Source of the DNA: Coleofasciculus sp. FACHB-1120
Lineage (GTDB): Bacteria > Cyanobacteriota > Cyanobacteriia > Cyanobacteriales > FACHB-T130
Assembly: GCF_014698845.1 (NCBI RefSeq)
Contig: NZ_JACJTV010000020.1
Location: 31,815 to 95,814, forward strand
Length of the DNA: 64,000 bases
Reading direction: 5' to 3'
The position numbers and the translations under genes were made by a program. The notes beneath the pieces are model-generated. The model made no database searches and was not told where the DNA came from. It was given only the letters and a program-made list of their open reading frames with translations. Positions 54,278 to 63,529 of this stretch are shown in pieces; position 1 is the first letter of the stretch; each line of letters starts with the position of its first letter.

Positions 54278-55210
54278 ATGCTTTACCTTAGCGAAACAGA
54301 GAAAGCTAAAGTTCTGATTGATGAATATTCAAAACGCCAGCTTCTGTACTTAGATACAGAGGTTGCTGATTATAATACTCGTAAGCCAAAACTATCTTTA
54401 ATTCAAATACTAGATGACTTTACCGATGTAAGCGGAGATAGCGTTTGCATCTTAGATGTTTTGGAAAATCCTAAAATTGCAGAAATTTTTATTAAAGAAA
54501 TCATGGTCAATCCTGCAATTGAAAAGGTCTTCCACAATTCCAGCTATGACCTGAAATTATTAGGGAAAACTAAAGCGAAAAATGTAAGTTGCACATTGGA
54601 AATTGCCAAATCAATCCCTTACTATTTATTGCCAGTGCCAAATTTACAATTGAGAACTCTGGCAGAAAACCTGTGCTATTTTCCCAATATAGACAAAACC
54701 GAACAAAGCAGTGACTGGGGACAGCGACCGCTGACAGAAAGCCAGCTACAGTATGCAAAAATGGACCCAATTTATCTGGCTCACGTGCATCAGCGACTGT
54801 TGGAATTAACTCAATTGAGTAGTCCAGATCCAGAACAAGAAAATGTAACAGCCCTATCCCAACGCTATCGAGAAATTGAGCAGCAATGGAAGCTACTGGA
54901 TACCGAAATTGACCATATCCAAAATAGGCTCAAAGCTGCAATGCAGGCACAGGAACTATCAGAAACGAAATATTTCCAATTATCCAGTTATGAGCGAACT
55001 ACAAAAAAAATTCCGTTTAACCAGTTGGCAAGAATGGCGGAAATTCATGGGATTGATTTAGAATTTCCGGTAACGCTCACCCAAAATCTTCAGAAGGAAT
55101 TGGGTGACTTGATTGCGGAACTGCCGGTAGAAGAAGAGAAAAGTACTAGCTGGCGGCTGACTCCCAAAGATCCAACCGAGGAAGAAGAGAATGACGATGT
55201 TCCATTTTAG
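54278..55210 (+). CDS. RNase D-like 3'-5' exonuclease
   Basis: A 310-residue DEDDy exonuclease of the RNase D type, which trims RNA 3' ends. Motif I is LYLDTEVADY (Asp26, Glu28), motif II VFHNSSYDLKLLG, and motif III LQYAKMDPIYLAHVH with its Tyr and Asp. The C-terminal third (about 185-310) is a coiled-coil and unusual helical region, not the HRDC domains of E. coli RNase D, and ends in an acidic tail (EEEENDDVPF). Similar cyanobacterial proteins are common. The gene is divergent from the oxoprolinase gene. Confidence 0.82.
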   Translation: MLYLSETEKAKVLIDEYSKRQLLYLDTEVADYNTRKPKLSLIQILDDFTDVSGDSVCILDVLENPKIAEIFIKEIMVNPAIEKVFHNSSYDLKLLGKTKAKNVSCTLEIAKSIPYYLLPVPNLQLRTLAENLCYFPNIDKTEQSSDWGQRPLTESQLQYAKMDPIYLAHVHQRLLELTQLSSPDPEQENVTALSQRYREIEQQWKLLDTEIDHIQNRLKAAMQAQELSETKYFQLSSYERTTKKIPFNQLARMAEIHGIDLEFPVTLTQNLQKELGDLIAELPVEEEKSTSWRLTPKDPTEEEENDDVPF

Positions 55211-55312
55211 AAAAATCTGGTAGTAAAATTCTACTCTTCTATCCGGAATTGGATGCTACTCTTCTGTTTAAAACTTCAGTAACTTACCTTTGCGATTCAG
55301 AGTGTTTCTATT

Positions 55313-57295
55313 ATGATTCCCGATCTATTAACCCGCAAGCAGACACATTTCGTTTTGTGGCGTCCAGGAAATATTCAACCCTCTCCAACGCTTTACATCG
55401 GCTACTTCGCTGGAGATAATCCAAGCTCATTTGAAAATTTTCAAGAATTTGACTTAATCCAATCAACAGATTTTCCAGAACTTTGGGAAATACCAGCAGA
55501 AAACTGCAATTTAACAGACGGAGAGGTCTATTTCTACTGGTTTAAAGTCCGCGACACTGACGCCTACACCAACACGCATCGAATTCTCTACTGCACCGAT
55601 CCTACCGCTTACACGGTGGATCGGCGTTTCTCTGCACCGAAAGTCCTTTCAGAAGAGGGTATATCCGACTTTGATCCAGCCAGCGTCATCCTCTACCGAG
55701 ATAAAATGCTGGTTCCGTGCGATCCGAAGGGACAAACGGCGGACTGGGTCGGAGATACGATAGAAAGCATACAACCTAATAATCGGTTAGTGATTTACGA
55801 GTTACCCACTCGCTGGACTCGAATCCGTTCAACTGGGGGAATTCAAGAAGGAAGCGGGACTTTTCGAGACGTAACTTCTCTATTTGTGGAAGAAGCGATC
55901 GCGCCTACTTTTTCTACAGTCCGCGCTTTACAAAACCGCGCTCATCTGGTGGAATTAGGTGTCAATGCTTTGGAACTTTTACCGCCCTCTGATAGCGATC
56001 AAACAGATAATTGGGGCTACGGTACGGCTAATTATTTTGCAGCCGATTATGACTTAGGTCGCCCCGCTGGTCAAGAAGCACCCACTGCTTCCACCGATTT
56101 AATCAATCTCATCAAAGTTTGTCATCAACACGGCGTGCGCTTTTTTGTTGATGCCGTAATGGCTTTCTCTTACAACAATCCTTACCGCAACGTTAATTAT
56201 CTAGAATTTTACATCAAGTTTAATAGCGGCGATCCAGAACAAGGAAATCGGGACGGATTTGGCGGTGATTTGTTTAAGTATAACTATTGGGTAGAAGGGT
56301 ATCATCCGCTTGCAGGTACGCGATCGCGTTTTGTTCCTGCCCGCGAATACATGAAAGCCTACATCGCTCACTGGATGACATATTATCGAGTGGATGGATT
56401 GCGCCTCGATAGCGTCAACAATATTGGCAATTATGACTTTTTGCAGGAATTCAAAGATTATGCGCGATCGCTTTGGCAGGAACGGGAAGGAAGCGGCGAT
56501 AAATTTCTCGTAGTCGGTGAAGAATTAAGCGTACCTCTAGCTTTAGTTTCACAGAATCGTCTCGATGGACTGTGGAACGAAAAGTTTAAGCATATTATCC
56601 GTAGCGTCATTCTAGGACAAAATTCTTCTGATGAGCCTAGCTTTGAATGGAGCGTCCGCAAACTCATTGACTGTCGTAATTTAGGGTTTGCAGATGGTTC
56701 TCAAGCGGTTAATTATCTGACTTCCCATGATGTGGGAGGCTTTGGCAACGAACGTCTCTACAGCTACCTAAATAACAATCAAGTTTTTGATGCAGAAAAG
56801 CGCATCAAGCTAGCATTTGTTTGTTTGCTCACTGCTGTTGGAATTCCGATGATTCTGGCAGGAGATGAATTTGCCGATCAGAATGATTTACCAACCTCAG
56901 ATGATGATAAAAAACAGGTCGATCCGGTTAATTACAGCCGTCTAACTGATGATTGGCGACAACGTATTTTTAACTATGTTGCCCGATTAGTAAAGTTTCG
57001 GACTACTTCTAATGCCTTAGCCGTTAACGACACTCATTTTCTCCATGCAGACTTCAATGAAGGCAAGCGAGTCCTAGTCTGGAAGCGAGGCAAAGACGAG
57101 CAGTTAGTGATTGTGGTGGCGAATTTCTCTGAGTATGGGACTCCTCCCGGTTCTGAATATAAAATACCGAATTGGCCTGCAACTCCGGCAGGTAAACAGT
57201 GGAAAGAAATCACGCAAGATCGCATGGTTCCAGTTGAATGGGTAGGGAGAGAAGGTATCTTCCCTTGGGAAGCGAAGGTGTACGAGCTAGTTTAA
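55313..57295 (+). CDS. GH13-family alpha-glucan-active enzyme, atypical
   Basis: A 660-residue member of the alpha-amylase family. An N-terminal carbohydrate-binding-like part (about 1-120) precedes the (beta/alpha)8 barrel. Region I is FFVDAVMAFSYNNP, with the Asp but without the usual Asn-His; region II is VDGLRLDSVNNI with the nucleophile Asp (about 365); region III VVGEELSVP with the acid Glu; region IV YLTSHDVGGFGNER with His-Asp. The catalytic triad is therefore complete while the region-I His is not. It could be a branching-enzyme- or trehalose-related enzyme; the substrate cannot be assigned. A C-terminal all-beta domain ends ...VYELV. Confidence 0.82.
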   Translation: MIPDLLTRKQTHFVLWRPGNIQPSPTLYIGYFAGDNPSSFENFQEFDLIQSTDFPELWEIPAENCNLTDGEVYFYWFKVRDTDAYTNTHRILYCTDPTAYTVDRRFSAPKVLSEEGISDFDPASVILYRDKMLVPCDPKGQTADWVGDTIESIQPNNRLVIYELPTRWTRIRSTGGIQEGSGTFRDVTSLFVEEAIAPTFSTVRALQNRAHLVELGVNALELLPPSDSDQTDNWGYGTANYFAADYDLGRPAGQEAPTASTDLINLIKVCHQHGVRFFVDAVMAFSYNNPYRNVNYLEFYIKFNSGDPEQGNRDGFGGDLFKYNYWVEGYHPLAGTRSRFVPAREYMKAYIAHWMTYYRVDGLRLDSVNNIGNYDFLQEFKDYARSLWQEREGSGDKFLVVGEELSVPLALVSQNRLDGLWNEKFKHIIRSVILGQNSSDEPSFEWSVRKLIDCRNLGFADGSQAVNYLTSHDVGGFGNERLYSYLNNNQVFDAEKRIKLAFVCLLTAVGIPMILAGDEFADQNDLPTSDDDKKQVDPVNYSRLTDDWRQRIFNYVARLVKFRTTSNALAVNDTHFLHADFNEGKRVLVWKRGKDEQLVIVVANFSEYGTPPGSEYKIPNWPATPAGKQWKEITQDRMVPVEWVGREGIFPWEAKVYELV

Positions 57296-57312
57296 AGCAA
57301 TTCACCTTTAAA

Positions 57313-57339
57313 TAGGGACACAGCACTGCCGTGTCCCTA
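57313..57339. terminator. Hairpin after the GH13 gene
   Basis: TAGGGACAC (57313-57321) and GTGTCCCTA (57331-57339) form a 9-bp stem with a 9-base loop. It resembles the common cyanobacterial AGGGACACGGCA-type repeat and may also end the gene. Confidence 0.55.
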
Positions 57340-57587
57340 CGGGTTTCTCAACATCAATACACACTATTTTCTGCTAGATTTGCTGGTAGCTAATTAACTT
57401 TTGTCGCAGCGTGGCGTAGTCAGAATGATAGCGCTCGACTGAATTTCTAGTAGTTAATCCCGATTTCAAATTAGTTTACCAACCGCTTGAGAATGACTTA
57501 GCGTTTTTGCATTTTCCTATAGTTTTTCTTCTGCTCAGATGGGCATCTAATTAGAAGTGTGGAGAATTAGTTTTGTCCAAATTACCA

Positions 57588-58427
57588 TTACAAACGGCGA
57601 ATACCAGAAGCTAAACCATGACAGACGCCGGTAAGAAAGTCCAAATCCAGGGTTTCTATGGTGTCGCTCGGCTGATGGTAGTGTGGATTCCGCATAAATG
57701 CCGTATCTGTCACCATCATGGCTTTATAACCCAGATCCCAGAAGGGCGAATGATCGCTCAGTCGCGTTGAGCGGACCATTAAACCTTTATTCGGCACCGG
57801 CAACCATTCGCTTGGAACTCCAACTTTACGAATGTTGCGACTCAGGTGAATTAAATCAGGAATAGTCGGTAAATTGCCAATCAAAGCAATGTAATCACCC
57901 CGATTTGGGTAAAAACGTTCTAATCCAGCGGGATAGCGTTGCGAACCTAGGGCGGAATTGCAATATCCCAGCATTTCTAAGGAAAGCATCAAGCGAAGGG
58001 ATTGTCCTTGTTGCTTCAAATCAGAGGCATATTGCTGACTCCCCAGCATCCCGTATTCTTCCATATCAAAAGCAACCAATCGCATCGGGTATTTTACGGG
58101 TTCTGCTGCGAAAATTCTCGCCAATTCCAATAGCGCGGCGACACCCGTGGCATTATCATCTGCTCCTGGGGTTCCGGGTGCAGCGTCATAATGTGCGCCA
58201 ATAAGAATCGGTGGCTTCTGATTATTTGTAGCCGCCGGTAGATTCAGAATGAGATTCTGATGGTTTTGACCGCGAATGCTGAACTCGTGGGTTTCTACCG
58301 TTCCCCATTGTTGCAGTTGTTCGCGGATGTAGTGCTGGACGTAGAAATGCCCGGAACTGGCGAGATAGGGGTCGCGATCGCGTACTATCTGGGTGAGATG
58401 CGATCGCAAGTTTTCTTTTAAATCCAA
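57588..58427 (-). CDS. M28-family zinc metallopeptidase
   Basis: A 279-residue aminopeptidase-like enzyme. It has the first metal-ligand motif GAHYDAAPGTPGADDNATG (His and Asp), the catalytic Glu pair in FDMEEYGMLGSQQY, a metal Asp/His further on (RLSDHSPFWDLG) and the C-terminal His in NPHYHQPSDTIETLD. No signal peptide, so it is likely cytoplasmic; some relatives act on peptides or N-terminal residues. The gene is alone and convergent with the GH13 gene. Confidence 0.88.
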   Translation of the reverse strand: MDLKENLRSHLTQIVRDRDPYLASSGHFYVQHYIREQLQQWGTVETHEFSIRGQNHQNLILNLPAATNNQKPPILIGAHYDAAPGTPGADDNATGVAALLELARIFAAEPVKYPMRLVAFDMEEYGMLGSQQYASDLKQQGQSLRLMLSLEMLGYCNSALGSQRYPAGLERFYPNRGDYIALIGNLPTIPDLIHLSRNIRKVGVPSEWLPVPNKGLMVRSTRLSDHSPFWDLGYKAMMVTDTAFMRNPHYHQPSDTIETLDLDFLTGVCHGLASGIRRL

Positions 58428-58751
58428 TTGTCTATTGCTCCTAAGTTTCTAACCAAGCGCTCAATTCATTTTTAAATCATTTACAGAGGAGAAATCCAAC
58501 AGCGCCTCGCCTAACTCTTCTCACTGGGGAATGAATAATTGCTGAATTTTAGTTTGTAGTTCGGGAGCGATCGCGCCAGACCGACGGGTAAGCTGATGCA
58601 TAATCAATGCTACCCTTTCTCGTTGCCGTCCTTTTTGCAGGGTATTTTGATAAATCACCGATTCTCGGATAATTTCCTCTCTAAACAGTTGGCTAATCAA
58701 ATTTTTTTCAAAGGCTGATACTGTTTATAGTATCTACTGCCGATCCTGAGC
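58428..58751. other. Gap containing a decayed DUF4351 tail
   Basis: The stretch read on the minus strand between 58733 and 58470 is described in the pseudogene entry. No intact gene is present. Confidence 0.6.
58470..58730 (-). pseudogene. DUF4351 C-terminal remnant (Rpn-type nuclease family)
   Basis: On the minus strand the sequence reads SAFEKNLISQLFREEIIRES, then LQKGRQRERVALIMHQLTRR, SGAIAPELQTKIQQLFIPQ, an in-frame TGA, then EELGEALLDFSSVNDL. This matches the DUF4351 domain found at the C-terminus of Rpn/PD-(D/E)XK putative transposase-nucleases of cyanobacteria (IPQLEELGEALLDF is the usual form). No N-terminal nuclease is left. Confidence 0.65.
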
Positions 58752-58766
58752 ATGGAGATTCATCTC

Positions 58767-59708
58767 ATGACGACTTCCGCTCACCGCTCATCGAACGCTG
58801 TTTGGCTCCCTTTGTCCCTCTCAGCTTGGCAAGATACCTATCAAACGCTGCATTTGTGGACACAAATTATTGGTAAAATCCGGTTAGCATTAGCCCCGAA
58901 AATCAACCATTGGTGGCACTCGACGCTGTATGTCACCACCCCTGGACTTACCACTGGCCCAATTCCTAACGGTACACGCAGCTTTCAAATCACCTTTGAT
59001 TTTCTCGATCAACAACTCAAAATCGAGACAAGCGAAGGTACAACCAAAAGTCTGGCACTTGCTCCTCGCTCGGTGGCTGATTTTTATCAGGAAGTGATGA
59101 ACACCCTGAAGGATCTCGGTATCGAAGTGCAAATCTGGACAATGCCCCAAGAAATTGCCGATGCGATCCCATTTGAGCAAGACCATCAACATCATGCTTA
59201 CAATCCGGAATCTGCTCAACGCTTCTGGCAAATTCTGGTACAAGCCAATCGCATCATGACCGTATTTCGCTCCCACTATATCGGAAAGTGCAGCCCTGTC
59301 CATTTCTTTTGGGGCAGTTTTGATCTGGCTGTGACTCGCTTTTCTGGACGAAGGGCACCCGAACATCCAGGGGGTGTACCCAACATGGCAGATTGGGTAA
59401 CGCGAGAGGCTTATTCCCATGAAGTCAGCAGTTGTGGTTTTTGGTTTGGGGGTGGTTCAACAGAAGCGTTATTTTATGCTTACGCCTACCCAACACCAGA
59501 CGGATTCAAGGATTATCCAATTCAACCAGAGTCTGCATTCTATAGCCCGGAGCTGCAAGAATTTGTCCTGCCCTATGAGGCGGTGCGACAAGCAGACGAT
59601 CCAGATACAGCCGTGCTGCAATTTCTACAAAGCACTTATGAGGCAGGGGCGAATTTGGGAGATTGGGAGCGAGCTGCGTTGGAAGATATTCCAGTCACGA
59701 GTGAATAA
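58767..59708 (+). CDS. DUF5996 family protein
   Basis: A 313-residue protein of the DUF5996 family, function unknown. From ATG 58767 (GGAG nine bases before; an ATG at 58752 is possible) it starts MTTSAHRSSNAVWLPLSLSA. Family stretches are WQDTYQTLHLWTQIIGKIRL, HWWHSTLYVTTPGL and the conserved region PVHFFWGSFDLAVTRFSGRR. The C-terminal CGFWFGGG region is Gly-rich. Complete in length. It is flanked on both sides by direct-repeat remnants of DUF4351 genes. Confidence 0.82.
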   Translation: MTTSAHRSSNAVWLPLSLSAWQDTYQTLHLWTQIIGKIRLALAPKINHWWHSTLYVTTPGLTTGPIPNGTRSFQITFDFLDQQLKIETSEGTTKSLALAPRSVADFYQEVMNTLKDLGIEVQIWTMPQEIADAIPFEQDHQHHAYNPESAQRFWQILVQANRIMTVFRSHYIGKCSPVHFFWGSFDLAVTRFSGRRAPEHPGGVPNMADWVTREAYSHEVSSCGFWFGGGSTEALFYAYAYPTPDGFKDYPIQPESAFYSPELQEFVLPYEAVRQADDPDTAVLQFLQSTYEAGANLGDWERAALEDIPVTSE

Positions 59709-59800
59709 AGCGAGTCTGCGATCGCTTCTATTCGTATATGGGATGACATCATCTCCGCTTTATTCATTCAGTGCCACTTCATAGAGAGTTTGTATCACCA

Positions 59801-59862
59801 GGCGATCTAATCACTTACAAGAGAAGAAATCCAACAGCGCCTCGCCAAATCTTCTAACTGGA
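59801..59862 (-). pseudogene. Second DUF4351 tail remnant
   Basis: This 60-base stretch matches 58470-58530 (AGAAATCCAACAGCGCCTCG is shared), so the minus strand again reads QLEDL and, after a one-base deletion, GEALLDF. It is a second, shorter copy of the same DUF4351 end, in the same orientation. Confidence 0.6.
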
Positions 59863-59939
59863 GAGCAGACGGACGAGTAACTCGGCACAGGCTGGAACAT
59901 CCTGGCGATTGCCTTTTTTGAATCGCAGTAATTTAGGCT

Positions 59940-60203
59940 TTGTACTTGCAACTTTGTAGGAGCGCCCAGATGCACGCCCCTACATTCGCATTGCTAGCTT
60001 ACGCTGAGTTGATTGAGCCTGAGCTTGCAGAATACATCAGGGATAACGCGGCATTTCCCAATACGGTTGTAGACAGGATTGTGCCTCAAGAGCAAGACTC
60101 CGACTATAACTACCCCAGCCGACTGTTGCAGGTGCGCGATCGCGCACCCATTGTAACCGAACCATTTTGGCAGTTTGTCGTGGAAGACAGCTTCACCAAA
60201 TAA
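59940..60203 (+). pseudogene. Middle fragment of mannitol dehydrogenase-family gene
   Basis: The frame reads FALLAYAELIEPELAEYIRD, then FPNTVVDRIVPQ and EPFWQFVVEDSFTK. These are internal parts of long-chain mannitol dehydrogenases/fructuronate reductases (FPNSMVDRITP, EPFxQWVLED). It has no real start, and stops just before the next fragment. It corresponds to about the middle third of the enzyme. Confidence 0.6.
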
Positions 60204-60549
60204 ATGAACAGCAATACCAACACAGACTCAACAATCAAGCTGAATGAAGCATCCTTGTCCCGTTTACCTGGAAACGTTCACATACCCAAGTACGATCGCC
60301 ATCAAATTACTAATGGATTTGTGCATATTGGGGTTAGTGGATTTCATCGATCGCACCAAGCGCTCTATCTCGATGATTATTTCCATCAGCATCCTGAGTA
60401 GTGACTGGGGAATCTGTGGTGTTGGATTGCTGGACAGTGACTATGACAGGCGAATGCGGGATGCGCTTCAATCCCAAGATTGTTTGTATACTTTAGTTGA
60501 GCAATCGCAAGAAGGCGATCGCGCTCGCATCATCGGTTCGATCGGTTAA
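60204..60549 (+). pseudogene. N-terminal fragment of mannitol dehydrogenase-family gene
   Basis: The ATG at 60204 directly follows the previous stop. It reads LNEASLSRLPGNVHIPKYDR, then VHIGVSGFHRSHQALYLDD and, after a frameshift near 60390, SDWGICGVGLLDSDYDRRMR and ALQSQDCLYTLVEQS, ending GSIG. This is the NAD-binding N-terminus of a mannitol dehydrogenase. The frame is broken and the C-terminus is missing. Confidence 0.65.
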
Positions 60550-60706
60550 GCGGTGATTTTTAGCTTTATAGCTGTTGGCAGTTTCATTAAAACATAGACT
60601 ATACAGTAGTAGTCTCCCCGCAACCTGTTATAGCAAAACCTTACAGTTATGACTTCCGCTAGAAAGTGATGCAAGCAATTGAAATCGATAGTCTCAAGAA
60701 AAGCCT

Positions 60707-61537
60707 GTGTCAGTAATTCAGGTCAACGGCATTGATTTGTACTACAACATTCAAGGTTCCAGCGAAAACGAGCCATTACTGCTGATAGCGGGGTTTGACA
60801 GTGACAGTTCAACTTGGGCTGCAATGATGCGATCGCTAGTTAAGCAGTATCAGGTGATTCGCTTTGATAACCGAGGAGTTGGGCAAAGTGAAGCGCCAGA
60901 CAGTCCTTACAGCATCAAACAAATGGCGGCTGATGCAGCCGCGCTGTTGGATTACTTGAGCATTTCTCAAGTCCATGTGGCAGGTCATTCAATGGGTGGA
61001 CAGATTGCTCAAGAACTGGCTTTGGCATATCCCGAAAGAATCCAAAGTTTGATACTTCTCTCATCTTGGGCAAGGGGAGATGAAAAGTTTAATTCACTCA
61101 TCAAATTGTTTGGCGACTTGACACAGAAATTAGAGGGAACGCTTTATCAGAGGGTTCTCTTGCCTTGGCTGTTTACCGATGCGTTTTACTCGATTCCAGG
61201 GGTAATGGAACAACTCATCACCTGGATTGAGAATCAACCATTTGCGCCGACACCTCATGGACTATATCACCAAAGCCGAGCTATTCTTGGCAGTGATACC
61301 AGCGATCGCCTTGCAAACATTCATTGCCCTACACTCGTTATGGTTGGCAAAGAAGACCTTCTTACTCCGGTCAGATTTTCGGAGCAACTAGCTCAAGGTA
61401 TACCCAATGCTGAACTAGCTATCCTCGAGCAAGGTGGTCACGCCTTTGTGGTAGAGTCGGCGGATACTGTAGCGAAGGTCATGCTTGATTTTCTGGCGAA
61501 GCATAGACAACGCATCCTACAATCCCCACAGGAATAA
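60707..61537 (+). CDS. Alpha/beta-hydrolase
   Basis: A 276-residue alpha/beta-hydrolase, soluble, of the carboxylesterase/haloperoxidase-like class. The oxyanion loop is in LLLIAGFDSDSSTW, the nucleophile elbow GHSMGGQ has Ser95, the acid is in GKEDLLTPV and the His in QGGHAFVVES. The start is GTG 60707. All three catalytic residues are present. Substrate unknown. It is in the same direction as, and near, the mannitol-dehydrogenase remnants, and its stop touches an IS630 fragment. Confidence 0.87.
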   Translation: MSVIQVNGIDLYYNIQGSSENEPLLLIAGFDSDSSTWAAMMRSLVKQYQVIRFDNRGVGQSEAPDSPYSIKQMAADAAALLDYLSISQVHVAGHSMGGQIAQELALAYPERIQSLILLSSWARGDEKFNSLIKLFGDLTQKLEGTLYQRVLLPWLFTDAFYSIPGVMEQLITWIENQPFAPTPHGLYHQSRAILGSDTSDRLANIHCPTLVMVGKEDLLTPVRFSEQLAQGIPNAELAILEQGGHAFVVESADTVAKVMLDFLAKHRQRILQSPQE

Positions 61538-61721
61538 CTACTGCCCAGTTGCTTGAAGCCGATGGTGCCCAAGTAGTCTATCTGCCCCCTATTCGCCTGA
61601 GTTCAACCGCATAGAGAAATGCTCGGCTTGGTTGAAAAGTCGAATTCGCAAACAGCTACACCACTCCCATACTTTGCGCGATGCGACGGAAACGGAAGCC
61701 GTTCTTAAGACAGTGTCCTAA
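61534..61721 (+). pseudogene. IS630-type transposase C-terminal remnant
   Basis: The sequence reads AQLLEADGAQVVYLPP and, after a frame change, YSPEFNRIEKCSAWLKSRIR, KQLHHSHTLRDATET and EAVLKTVS. This is the end of an IS630-family DDE transposase (VIYLPPYSPDFNPIEKxW). The N-terminus is absent and the frame is shifted. It overlaps the stop of the hydrolase gene by 4 bases. Confidence 0.75.
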
Positions 61722-61797
61722 TCTCTATGGCGACGGCTATATTTGGCAACAAATCTAATTTTGAATTCTTAACTTTTAAGTATTTGAGGATCACCTA

Positions 61798-63249
61798 ATG
61801 TTGCTTGGCATAGATTTAGGAACAGGCTCTGCTAAGGCATTGCTCCTAGCGACAGACGGAACCGCTATAGGTGAAGCATCAAGCTCTTATCCTGTTCATG
61901 CACCCCACCCTGGATGGGCTGAGTCGGAACCAGAAGATTGGTGGTTAGCTGTTGCCTCTGCTGTGAGGAAGGCTGTAGGAAATAACGCCGATCGAGTACA
62001 GGCGATCGCACTTTCAGGGCAAATGCACGGTGTTGTCCTAGCTTCGGAGTCGGGTCAGCCTCTGCGTCCTGCTATCCTGTGGGCAGATACTCGCTCTAGT
62101 GCCACGCTGAACATTTATCATTCGCTCGATGCCGCTATTCTAGAGCGCTTGGGCAACCCGGTTACGGCTGGAATGGCGGGCCCGACTTTGTTGTGGCTAC
62201 GAGAACACGAGGCTACTGTCTACACCGAAGCGCGTTGGGCACTCCAGCCAAAAGATTGGCTGCGGTTACGGATGACTGGAGAAGTCGCAACCGAACCATC
62301 AGATGCTAGTGGTACTTTGCTTTACGATCTTGTGTCGGACAACTGGGCAAGGGAAGCCATCTGGGCGCTGAATCTACGTAGTGATTGGTTACCAAAAATT
62401 ATCCCCTCTAGTGCGATCGCCGGCTACCTCACAACTATTGCTTCAGAGCATCTTGGCTTAAGAGTTGGCTTACCTGTTATCGCTGGTGCTGCCGATACCG
62501 CAGCGGCAGCGCTTGGTAACGGACTACTAGAGCCTGGTTTGGTTCAACTAACCATCGGCACAGGCGCTCAAATCATTACACCTCGATCGCAACCAATTAT
62601 CGATCCTCATGGTCGTACCCATCTCTATCGAACCGCCGTACCTAACCAGTGGTACAGCCTTGCAGCAATGCAAAATGCCGGGTTAGCGCTTGAGTGGGTG
62701 CGAGGTATCCTCGGCTTGAGCTGGCAGGAAGTCTATACTAAAGCGTTTTCTGTTCCCCCAGGATGTGAAGGGTTGACATTTTTGCCATACCTCACAGGTG
62801 AGCGAACTCCACACCTTGACCCCTATGTACGCGGGGCATGGGTAGGGCTGGGACTTCATCACACACAGGCGCACCTGATGCGGGCAGCTTTAGAGGGAGT
62901 TGCTTTTGCCTTGCGACAAGGTTTTGAGGCACTGGAGGCAACAGGTTTTAAAGCGACAGAAATGCGTTTAGCAGGCGGTGGAACGGCAGAAATGCCTTGG
63001 AAACAATTACTGACTGATGTATTGAGAATACCCCTCTATGCAACTACAGTTGCTGCTGCTTCCGCGCGGGGTGCTGCTCTACTGGCGGGTATAGGAATTG
63101 GCATATACGCAGATGCTAATGACACGAAAAAACTGGCAGCCGCACCAACGCTTGCTGCAACTCCCCAATCACTTGATTGGGTTCTAGAAGAGGCTTTCAT
63201 GCGATATCAATCCCTTTATCCACGACTTAAAAACTCTGAAAAAAGTTAA
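61798..63249 (+). CDS. xylB: FGGY-family sugar kinase, xylulokinase-like
   Basis: A 483-residue FGGY-family kinase, most like xylulokinase, which phosphorylates D-xylulose. The N-terminal phosphate loop is LGIDLGTGSAKALLLA; the substrate segment GQMHGVVLASESGQPLRPAI is of XylB type (Met-His). The catalytic Asp lies in IAGAADTAAAALGNG (about residue 234), and the C-terminal ATP-binding loop is RLAGGGTAEMPWKQL. Length is normal. A good ribosome site (GAGGA) precedes the ATG. It is downstream of mannitol-dehydrogenase remnants, so it may be the survivor of a polyol-use locus. Confidence 0.88.
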   Translation: MLLGIDLGTGSAKALLLATDGTAIGEASSSYPVHAPHPGWAESEPEDWWLAVASAVRKAVGNNADRVQAIALSGQMHGVVLASESGQPLRPAILWADTRSSATLNIYHSLDAAILERLGNPVTAGMAGPTLLWLREHEATVYTEARWALQPKDWLRLRMTGEVATEPSDASGTLLYDLVSDNWAREAIWALNLRSDWLPKIIPSSAIAGYLTTIASEHLGLRVGLPVIAGAADTAAAALGNGLLEPGLVQLTIGTGAQIITPRSQPIIDPHGRTHLYRTAVPNQWYSLAAMQNAGLALEWVRGILGLSWQEVYTKAFSVPPGCEGLTFLPYLTGERTPHLDPYVRGAWVGLGLHHTQAHLMRAALEGVAFALRQGFEALEATGFKATEMRLAGGGTAEMPWKQLLTDVLRIPLYATTVAAASARGAALLAGIGIGIYADANDTKKLAAAPTLAATPQSLDWVLEEAFMRYQSLYPRLKNSEKS

Positions 63250-63364
63250 TATGCCTCACGAGGGAAGTATTAGAAGGTATTTACAAATTAATTCTTAAGG
63301 TACGACTGTTTAATATCAGTCAAATGAAAGAAATGAATTTACTAACAGAATAGGTAGAGATTAG

Positions 63365-63529
63365 ATGAATATAGTAAGTGGAATAAACCTTCCCAAATCA
63401 GCCGACGCCTCTGATTTATACATACAGTGCAATGAAGCTGCATCTATAAACTACCAGGAAGATGACAAAAAAGTTGTCTTAACTCAGGGGGGTATAGCAT
63501 TACACAGATGTGTTAGGACGTTATTCTAG
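63365..63529 (+). pseudogene. N-terminal gene fragment cut by an IS630-type element
   Basis: A 54-codon frame with a plausible ribosome site. Its first 43 codons (MNIVSGINLPKSADASDLYI, then QCNEAASINYQEDDKKVVLT) look like a genuine N-terminus, with a faint likeness to GlfT2-like glycosyltransferase N-domains. After QGG the frame enters DNA that looks like the start of an IS630-type element (TATAGCATTACACAG) and stops in it. Confidence 0.45.

Noticed and set aside
60668..60716. MQAIEIDSLKK start resembling an ABC-transporter ATPase N-terminus
   Set aside because: Only 11 residues before a stop; likely chance or a tiny remnant.
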